Below, piece after piece: positions 1 to 4,680 of a DNA stretch of 5,170 nucleotides. The DNA lies in NCBI GenBank assembly GCA_019747615.1, contig JAIEQQ010000327.1, positions 1-5,170 of the forward strand, in the 5' to 3' direction. Position 1 is the stretch's first letter, and each line of letters starts with the position of its first letter. This DNA is from Phycisphaerales bacterium (GTDB lineage: Bacteria; Planctomycetota; Phycisphaerae; Phycisphaerales; UBA1924). A program made the position numbers and the translations under genes. Below the pieces are notes generated by a model. That model was not told the DNA's origin. It worked only from the letters and a program-made list of their open reading frames with translations, and did no database searches.

Positions 1-2
1 CA

Positions 3-647
3 GCATCCCCAGACGGTGGGCCACCCGAGCCGCCGGCACGCGCTGTCTGGGCATCGATCGCTCGCAAGCTGGCGCCCTCGCCCGAACGCCGGGCGGTCGA
101 GCGACTCGCTCGCGACAACAACGCCCTCGCGGCACTCGGCGAGCTCTCGCAGTCCGATCTGACCATGAGCGTCGAAGCGTTTCAAAGCTACCTCTGGAAC
201 CAAACACTCCGCGCGCTCGTCGCCAGCGCCACGCCCGCGCACGCTCGCGTCGAGGTCCAGACCGATTACGGCCCGTGCGCGTTCCCGATCGCAACCACCG
301 ACGATCGGCGCTGGACGACCGCGGCTCGCGAGCTTCGGACGATCGAACTGCCAGTGCCCGCCGCGACCACCACGCTCAGTCCGGCCTGGGCGCCGCACCT
401 GCTTGACGCACTCAAGCCGTTCAACCTCCGACCCGATCAGCTTCGCATCGAGCAGTTGCGGCGTCCGCGATTCAACGAGGCCGCGCGCCCCGCGTTTGTT
501 CGCGTTGAAGATCTTGCGTTTGGGCCGCCGGCAAACGATGAGCTTGCGCCCAAGCGATCAACGAAGCCGCTGAAGCGAACGGTGAGCTTCAGTCTGCCGC
601 GCGGGGCGTATGCGACGGTGCTGATGCGGGCACTCGGGTGTGAATAG
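3..647 (+). CDS. truD: tRNA pseudouridine synthase D (TruD), C-terminal part, 5' end outside the window
   Basis: The reading frame is open from the first bases of the window to the TAG at 645-647, giving about 214 residues. The first in-frame ATG (165) lies inside the conserved region and is not the start. TruD converts uridine 13 of certain tRNAs to pseudouridine in the cytoplasm. The family match rests on FQSYLWN (from 180), which corresponds to the TruD pattern of a Ser/Phe-rich helix ending in F/W-N, on the ELPVP segment in the middle, and on the C-terminal FSLPRGAYATVLMRALG, a near-textbook ending for the family (F-LPkGsYAT-l-RE). The N-terminal segment with the catalytic Asp is not in the window, so catalytic competence cannot be judged. 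The gene ends convergently with the amidase gene on the other strand. Truncation by the window edge is the only oddity. Confidence 0.93.
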   Translation, partial: ASPDGGPPEPPARAVWASIARKLAPSPERRAVERLARDNNALAALGELSQSDLTMSVEAFQSYLWNQTLRALVASATPAHARVEVQTDYGPCAFPIATTDDRRWTTAARELRTIELPVPAATTTLSPAWAPHLLDALKPFNLRPDQLRIEQLRRPRFNEAARPAFVRVEDLAFGPPANDELAPKRSTKPLKRTVSFSLPRGAYATVLMRALGCE

Positions 648-664
648 AAGACATCAAGGCGTTT

Positions 665-762
665 TTTCAACGAGTAATGGAAGGAATGGAAGTTGCGCGA
701 TGAGCGACCGGGATTGGCTCCCGATGTGTCATCCTTCCATCTCTTCCTTCCCTTCGTTGAAA
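665..762. repeat. Imperfect long inverted repeat in the truD-amidase convergent gap
   Basis: Three stems nest inside one another: 665-673 pairs perfectly with 754-762 (9 bp), 679-686 with 744-751 (8 bp), and 687-692 with 734-739 (6 bp). The loop region holds a small 5-bp hairpin, 709-713 with 719-723. An alternative register pairs 677-685 with 732-740 (9 bp). It sits between two convergent genes, so a role in ending transcription from both sides or in protecting the 3' ends is plausible. No U-tract follows the stem in either direction, because the T-run at 662-667 lies on the wrong side for a + strand transcript. I therefore do not call it an intrinsic terminator. Confidence 0.45.
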
Positions 763-788
763 CCCGTCTTCCGTTCGTTGAAGACCGT
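747..788. repeat. Two-copy 21-bp tandem repeat
   Basis: Copy one (747-767) and copy two (768-788) match at 18 of 21 positions, and each contains TTCGTTGAA followed by CCGT. The second copy ends six bases before the stop codon of the amidase gene. The first copy supplies the right arm of the outer stem of the inverted repeat at 665-762. It is most simply a local slippage duplication, and no function is evident. Confidence 0.6.
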
Positions 789-794
789 CTCCAC

Positions 795-1940
795 TCACTT
801 CGTCGAGACGACATTCCGCCCGCCATCTGATGACTCTCGCATCCGCTTACGGGCCTCGGTGATCAGCCACTCCCACCGCAGCGCCGGGCCGGGGTCGGAT
901 TTGTCGTTCTGAATGTGATAGTGCCCGAGGACGCCGGTGAACTTTGCGAGTTGTTCGTCGGGGAGTTTCTGCGTCACGAGTCGGCCCTGCTCGTCTTTCG
1001 GATAGTCGCAGGTCATCTTCGGGAAGATCGTGCAGAGGCTCGCGGTCAGCTTGGCGAGCGAGTCGTACTGCTCCGGCGTCAGGTCGTATTGACGACGGAG
1101 CTTGCCCTGGATCTCGCCGGAGATCAGCGTGTCTGACGACGGGCGGCCGACGAAGTTCTTGGTGCGCACGCCGCCATCGCCGAGATTCTCGGGGATTGTG
1201 ATGCGCACGCGGCCGTCGGGATCGCGCTCGTACCACTGCGCGAACGGGTTCTTCTCGCCGTCGGCGTATGCGCCCATGTTGGCGATCTCGATGCCGATGG
1301 AGCGGTCGTTGCTGCTGGTGGCGTGGTAGGTGCGTTCTTTGAGGTCGCAGGTTTGATAGATGGTGCCGTCGATATCGAGCATGAAGTGGACGCTCAGGCC
1401 GCGGACATCGTGAAGGATGCGGAAGCACTGCTTGCTGACGCCGCAGACGTCGTAGTGAAGGACGAACTGATCGACCTTGGTTTGGAGAAGGGGCAAGTCC
1501 CAGCCGCCGCCGCGGACTTGGGCGATTTGCTCGGGCGTGAGCGCCGCGCCGCCGAGGAATGTGGGCTGCTTGTCGGCGAAGCGGAAGAAGCGGGTGCCGT
1601 AGCGGGCCGGGTCGGTCGGGCCCTTGCCTTCTTTCTGGAGCGCGGGCCAGCCGGACTTCTCGATCTGGCCGAAGCGGCGCTCGACGCGTGAGTGGTCGTA
1701 GCCGCCGGGATCTGTCCAGAGCACGACGGGTGCGCCGGTGTGAAAGAGCTGGCCGCAGACCATGATCTCGTCGCCACGACGGGCGTAGGCCTGTGCGCCG
1801 GCGATCGGCTCCGCCGATGTCGTCGGCCCTTCGCCACCACCACCGGCGGCGCAACCGCCCAGGGTCGAGAGCCCGACCGAAGCAAGCACACACGCGAAGA
1901 TGCACATGAACGATGTCGTCGAAGGTACCATGGCGAGCAT
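795..1940 (-). CDS. Lipoprotein N-acetylmuramoyl-L-alanine amidase (Amidase_2 / AmpD-like)
   Basis: The 381-residue product (start at 1940) has a hydrophobic N-terminal segment ending in LSTLGGC, a plausible lipobox with acylated Cys30, so the protein is probably membrane-anchored outside the cytoplasm. The catalytic domain covers about residues 155-360. It shows FVLHYD with zinc ligand candidate His162, RSIGIEIAN with Glu218 (the position of the AmpD catalytic Glu), and GHYHIQNDKSDPGPAL with His340 and Asp349 as remaining zinc ligands and Lys347 nearby. This is the AmpD/T7-lysozyme layout, which cleaves the bond between N-acetylmuramic acid and L-alanine in peptidoglycan. The start was chosen because it gives a short leader; in-frame alternatives are ATG at 1931 or 1907 and GTG at 1958. 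A longer reading from ATG 2126 would add an Arg/Ser-rich stretch antisense to the next gene and is unlikely. The leader lacks Lys or Arg before its hydrophobic core, which is unusual. No clear Shine-Dalgarno is seen. It diverges from the serine hydrolase gene with an 11-bp overlap of starts. Confidence 0.88.
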   Translation of the reverse strand: MLAMVPSTTSFMCIFACVLASVGLSTLGGCAAGGGGEGPTTSAEPIAGAQAYARRGDEIMVCGQLFHTGAPVVLWTDPGGYDHSRVERRFGQIEKSGWPALQKEGKGPTDPARYGTRFFRFADKQPTFLGGAALTPEQIAQVRGGGWDLPLLQTKVDQFVLHYDVCGVSKQCFRILHDVRGLSVHFMLDIDGTIYQTCDLKERTYHATSSNDRSIGIEIANMGAYADGEKNPFAQWYERDPDGRVRITIPENLGDGGVRTKNFVGRPSSDTLISGEIQGKLRRQYDLTPEQYDSLAKLTASLCTIFPKMTCDYPKDEQGRLVTQKLPDEQLAKFTGVLGHYHIQNDKSDPGPALRWEWLITEARKRMRESSDGGRNVVSTK

Positions 1941-1946
1941 GGTACC
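1924..1946. promoter_or_regulatory. Perfect 9-bp inverted repeat holding the divergent twin start codons
   Basis: GGTACCATG (1924-1932), a 5-base spacer (1933-1937) and CATGGTACC (1938-1946) form a perfect hairpin or dyad. Because of the symmetry each strand carries two in-frame ATGs nine bases apart. The + strand reads Met-Ala-Ser-Met-Val-Pro from 1930, and the - strand reads Met-Leu-Ala-Met-Val-Pro from 1940. The sequence and symmetry are observed directly. A role as operator for a dimeric regulator, or as an mRNA hairpin limiting initiation of both genes, is inference. Confidence 0.6.
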
Positions 1947-3318
1947 CGATGACGCCACATCGCGCCCCGCGACCGACCCCGACGCCGACGCGGCTCTTCT
2001 CTCACTGCTGGAGCGTGCTGGGCCACGCGTGCGGCGCGCGATTGATCGCGCTGGCGAGTTGCGGCTGCAAATCCTCGTGACAGAGGTGCTCGCGGGTGCG
2101 AACGTCGCAAACGTTGGCACAAGCACGAGCGGTCACGAGTCGTGGCCTCTGTGCGCGACGCGCCCGCCGGCTGCGCGTACCGGTGATATCAGCGCGGCCG
2201 CGGTGCCCCGCACTCGCACTGCGAGCTTCCGCGCTGGTGCTGAGTACATCTATCCGGCCAGCACGATCAAGCTCCCGACTGCGATCTGTGCGTTGCGTGC
2301 GATTCAGGATCTGCAAGCCGCGGGCGCGCCGATCGATGCGCGGACGCCGCTGCGGTTTCATCCGGCGTTCAGCGATCAAGTGATCGAGGATCGCGATCCG
2401 ACGAATCTCGGGTATGCCGCGGACACGACACTCTCGGCGCATCATGCTGGCACCCCCACCCCCACTCTGGCCCACACTCCGCCGTCGCCCGTCGCTGGCA
2501 CGTTCTGCGTTGAGCATGAGGTTCGCAAGTCGCTGATCGTCAGCGACAATCCGGCGCACAACCGGTTATACACGCTGGTTGGCCACGAGCGTGTGAACAG
2601 GCTCTGCCGCGAGATGGGCCTTTCATCGGCGTTGATCAACCATCGACTGAGCGAGTTCCGCACGCGCGATGAGCAGCGGCGGACTGGCCGCGTCGAGTTC
2701 CTTGCCAAGGCTCTGTCGCCCGACGAACGCGTGCTCGCCACCATCCCCGAGCGAGACGGCACGCTCATGATCGAGAACCCCCCGACGCTGCCGGGCCTCT
2801 CGGTCGGCCACACGCACGTCATCAATGGCGTCACGCATCACGCGCCGATGGATTTTTCCTGGCGCAACCGCCTGAGCCTCCACGACATTCAACGCTCGCT
2901 GATGCTCGTCGTCCGACCCGATCTGATCGGCGACAACTACACCACCGGCCTCTCCGAGCGTCACCGCTCGCTGCTCTGCGACGCGCTCTGGCCCTTCGCT
3001 CGTCAATCGACAAACCCCGTCTTCTCGCGCGACGAGTTTCGCGACCTCTCCACCAAGTACTGTCTGCACGGCCTCAAACGCGACTGGCCGGACGACGACT
3101 TCGTCGTCTTCAACAAAGTCGGTCAGGCCTATGGCTTCACGATCGAGAATGCGTATGTCGTCCACCGGACGACAGGCCGCGCGTTCTTCATCGCGATCTC
3201 GCTCTACGCCAACGCCTCGGGCGTGATCGGCGCCGACACGTACGACGACATCAGCGTGAGCATCCCGCTGATTGCGGATATCACCGAGGCGGTGGCGATC
3301 GCACCGTTGATGGGATGA
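1930..3318 (+). CDS. Class A beta-lactamase-like serine hydrolase
   Basis: The 462-residue product carries the three landmarks of the penicillin-binding protein/beta-lactamase fold. They are PASTIKLP with nucleophile Ser111 and Lys114 (SxxK), VSDNPAHNRLY with Ser205-Asp206-Asn207 (SDN), and FNKVGQAYGF with Lys396-Val-Gly (KTG-like, Thr replaced by Val). The segment LRLQILVTEVLAG near residue 50 fits the first beta strand of the fold. Such enzymes form an acyl-enzyme on serine and act as beta-lactamases, D,D-peptidases or esterases; the substrate here cannot be told. SxxK to SDN is 94 residues (about 60 in class A) and SDN to KTG is 191 (about 104), so there are two insertions, the first with a Pro/Thr/His-rich stretch near residues 170-190. 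No ExxLN-type omega-loop Glu motif is obvious after SDN. No signal peptide is visible from any start (ATG 1900, 1930 or 1939). GAAGG at 1921-1925 is a weak, closely spaced Shine-Dalgarno for 1930. It diverges from the amidase gene, which suggests a shared cell-envelope role (inference). Confidence 0.85.
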   Translation: MASMVPDDATSRPATDPDADAALLSLLERAGPRVRRAIDRAGELRLQILVTEVLAGANVANVGTSTSGHESWPLCATRPPAARTGDISAAAVPRTRTASFRAGAEYIYPASTIKLPTAICALRAIQDLQAAGAPIDARTPLRFHPAFSDQVIEDRDPTNLGYAADTTLSAHHAGTPTPTLAHTPPSPVAGTFCVEHEVRKSLIVSDNPAHNRLYTLVGHERVNRLCREMGLSSALINHRLSEFRTRDEQRRTGRVEFLAKALSPDERVLATIPERDGTLMIENPPTLPGLSVGHTHVINGVTHHAPMDFSWRNRLSLHDIQRSLMLVVRPDLIGDNYTTGLSERHRSLLCDALWPFARQSTNPVFSRDEFRDLSTKYCLHGLKRDWPDDDFVVFNKVGQAYGFTIENAYVVHRTTGRAFFIAISLYANASGVIGADTYDDISVSIPLIADITEAVAIAPLMG

Positions 3319-3375
3319 TTGGCATGAAACGCTGGCTCAGACCATCGCGCTGGCAAAGCTCGATTCAACCCCCAC

Positions 3376-3400
3376 GGCCACCCGCCTGAGCGGGGTGACC
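3376..3400. terminator. Hairpin between convergent genes, possible terminator
   Basis: The arms 3376-3385 and 3390-3400 pair with one mismatch (3378/3398) and one bulged G (3395), closing a CTGA tetraloop: nine G-C or A-T pairs plus the mismatch. It lies 58 bp after the serine hydrolase stop and 22 bp before the stop of the FmdB-like gene, so it could serve both transcripts. No T-run follows on either strand, so factor-independent termination is uncertain. Confidence 0.35.
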
Positions 3401-3402
3401 GC

Positions 3403-3412
3403 CTCACGTGAG
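3403..3412. repeat. 10-bp perfect palindrome
   Basis: CTCACGTGAG at 3403-3412 is identical to its reverse complement and sits just right of the 3376-3400 hairpin, ten bases from the stop codon of the FmdB-like gene. It may be chance in GC-rich DNA or part of the same 3'-end structure. Confidence 0.4.
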
Positions 3413-3421
3413 ACTGGCGGA

Positions 3422-3859
3422 TTATTTGCGCTTCGCGCTGCTTGGCTTTGTCGCTCGTTTCGCGCTCGACTTGGCCTTGTCGGCTGGTGCTGAGGTCGGT
3501 GCGCTGGGCTTGCTCTCTGGCGCGGAGGACTTTGTGCTGCTTGCGCCCTCGCCGCTCGTTGTGCCGGCGGTGCCGGCGGCCTTGCTGTCGCTACCCGGTG
3601 CGGAGCTGCTTGGCGAGGTCGGCGCTGACTCAGCGGAGGCCTTCTTGTCAGCCGCGGCGGCCTTGGTGTATGACTCGGAGCGATAATCGGTCTGGTAGAA
3701 GCCGCCGCCCTTGAAGACGACGGCGGCGCCGATGCCGAACAAGCGTTCGAGCTTGCTCTTGCCGCAGGATGGGCACTTCTTCAGCAGCGGCGCGGTGATG
3801 GACTGATATTCCTCGAACAGATGGCCGCAGGCTTTGCACTTGTATTCGTACGTGGGCAT
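3422..3859 (-). CDS. FmdB-family zinc-ribbon protein with a long Ala/Ser/Pro/Lys-rich tail
   Basis: The 145-residue product starts MPTYEYKCKACG, the hallmark of the FmdB/CxxC zinc-ribbon family, with a second knuckle KCPSCG. Cys8, Cys11, Cys29 and Cys32 can bind one zinc ion. The following segment FKGGGFYQTDYR (about 49-60) is also typical of the family. From about residue 67 to the end the protein is low-complexity, rich in Ala, Ser, Pro, Thr and Gly, becoming strongly basic at the end (Lys/Arg pairs over the last 20 residues), like a histone H1-type or DNA/RNA-binding tail. The biochemical role of the family is poorly defined; the name comes from a putative regulator of amide utilisation, and no specific function should be transferred. 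The ATG lies 21 bp after the grpE stop on the same strand, so co-transcription with grpE is likely. Only a weak GAG precedes the start. Confidence 0.87.
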   Translation of the reverse strand: MPTYEYKCKACGHLFEEYQSITAPLLKKCPSCGKSKLERLFGIGAAVVFKGGGFYQTDYRSESYTKAAAADKKASAESAPTSPSSSAPGSDSKAAGTAGTTSGEGASSTKSSAPESKPSAPTSAPADKAKSSAKRATKPSSAKRK

Positions 3860-3880
3860 GATCGTCTCGGTGTGCGTGGA

Positions 3881-4447
3881 TCAGGCGGTCTGCGGCGCGA
3901 CGGCGACTTGAGCGGGTCGCACGAGGCGTCCGTCGATCTCGAAGCCGGGGCGCAGCGTCATGGTGACGTTGCCGGCTTCGACGCCTTCGCTGGGCTGGTG
4001 CATGATGGCTTCGTGCCGGTGGGCGTCGAAGGGGTCGTTGGGCTTGGGGTTGATGATCAGCACGCCGTGGGTGGAGAGGATTCGGAGGAGTTCCTCCTTG
4101 ATCAATCTCACGCCGTCGAGAACCTGCTTCGCGGTGACCTTTTCGCTGTCGTGCAGGAGCGCCATGTCGAAGTGATCGATCACCGGGACGACAGACTGCA
4201 AGACGGCGCGGACACCCTGCTGCTTGGCCTCGCGCTCGCTGTTTGACGCGCGGCGTTGGTAGTTCTGGAAATCCGCAAGGGCCCGCTTGTGCGCATCCTG
4301 GGCTTCGTCGCGCGCGGTCTTGGCGAGTTCGAGCTGTGACTGGAGATCGTCGATCAGCTCGGTGGTCTCATCGACAATGCGGTGGCGACCGAGATCTTGA
4401 GATGCATCGTCCGACGATGGCGAGTTGCTCTGGGTTGGATCGATCAT
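3881..4447 (-). CDS. grpE: GrpE, nucleotide exchange factor of DnaK
   Basis: The 188-residue product has a length and layout typical of GrpE. An acidic, disordered N-terminus (1-24) is followed by a long heptad-like helix (about 25-85) containing RALADFQNYQRR, then VVPVIDHFDMAL, then GVRLIKEELLRIL, and a compact beta domain (about 128-185) with NDPFDAHRHEAI and the closing RPGFEIDGRLVRPAQVAV. GrpE dimers open the nucleotide-binding domain of DnaK and release ADP, completing the cycle begun by DnaJ. All expected signature blocks are present and no damage is visible. It is transcribed in the same direction as dnaJ, 233 bp downstream of it, and is followed by the FmdB-like gene. The start at 4447 has no strong Shine-Dalgarno. 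No CIRCE operator is visible upstream of it within the window. Confidence 0.96.
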   Translation of the reverse strand: MIDPTQSNSPSSDDASQDLGRHRIVDETTELIDDLQSQLELAKTARDEAQDAHKRALADFQNYQRRASNSEREAKQQGVRAVLQSVVPVIDHFDMALLHDSEKVTAKQVLDGVRLIKEELLRILSTHGVLIINPKPNDPFDAHRHEAIMHQPSEGVEAGNVTMTLRPGFEIDGRLVRPAQVAVAPQTA

Positions 4448-4519
4448 GTGTGACTCGGGGGGTTCGGAGGCATGAGACTTGAATCGTAAGGCTGCTCTGT
4501 TGAAAGGGTCTCTGAAGGA

Positions 4520-4618
4520 GCACCCCGTCGGGGTGCGAAGGACAAGAATCCACGACCGGGGGTGTCGCTCGAAGACTCGCTTCCACCCCCGGCTACTTTC
4601 GGGCAGCCCTCCGGGCTG
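4520..4618. repeat. Three-hairpin palindromic element in the dnaJ-grpE spacer
   Basis: Three strong hairpins stand in a row. The first is 4520-4526 with 4530-4536 (7 bp, GCACCCC arm, 3-base loop). The second is 4556-4564 with 4584-4592 (9 bp, CCGGGGGTG arm, 19-base loop that can form an inner 4-bp stem 4571-4574/4580-4583). The third is 4604-4609 with 4613-4618 (6 bp, CAGCCC arm, 3-base loop). All stems are perfect. Read on the - strand, the central part runs from TAGCCGGGGGTGG to GACACCCCCGG, flanked by short capping hairpins. That is a layout I associate with dispersed intergenic palindromic repeats in Planctomycetota, Acidobacteriota and Verrucomicrobiota; this resemblance is from memory and unverified. 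Lying between dnaJ and grpE, it could attenuate read-through or set segmental mRNA stability. No terminal target-site duplication or transposase gene is seen. Confidence 0.6.
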
Positions 4619-4680
4619 AAGAACACGTGAGGGCTTGAATAGCGCATCGTGAGGCGTTGGACGGGAATCGTGGGTGTCGC

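Noticed and set aside
1323..1691. + strand open frame of 122 codons antisense to the amidase
   Set aside because: The Ala/Glu/Leu/Asp-rich composition is what the complementary strand of a GC-rich gene gives. There is no start context or family resemblance.
847..1905. Long - strand open frame (352 codons) overlapping the amidase gene
   Set aside because: The translation is extremely Arg/Pro/His-rich with no motif. It is a GC-driven shadow of the amidase, whose frame has clear catalytic motifs.
1924..1946. The dyad as an assembly or chimera artefact joining two inverted fragments
   Set aside because: Both flanking genes are intact and their products are functionally related, and the spacer between the arms is asymmetric. 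A natural junction is the simpler reading, though read coverage would settle it.
1941..2126. N-terminal extension of the amidase to ATG 2126
   Set aside because: It adds 62 Arg/Ser/Ala-rich residues ahead of the lipoprotein signal and lies fully antisense to the serine hydrolase coding sequence.
3408..3686. + strand open frame of 92 hydrophobic residues antisense to the FmdB-like gene
   Set aside because: It looks like a membrane protein only because the opposite strand encodes an Ala/Ser/Lys-rich tail, whose complement reads as Leu/Ala/Val codons.
3821..4246. + strand open frame of 141 codons antisense to grpE
   Set aside because: GrpE on the other strand has every expected signature; this frame is its shadow and matches nothing.
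4448..4680. CIRCE or other heat-shock operator in front of grpE
   Set aside because: I looked for the TTAGCACTC/GAGTGCTAA inverted repeat and found nothing close. The hairpins present are GC-rich and unrelated.
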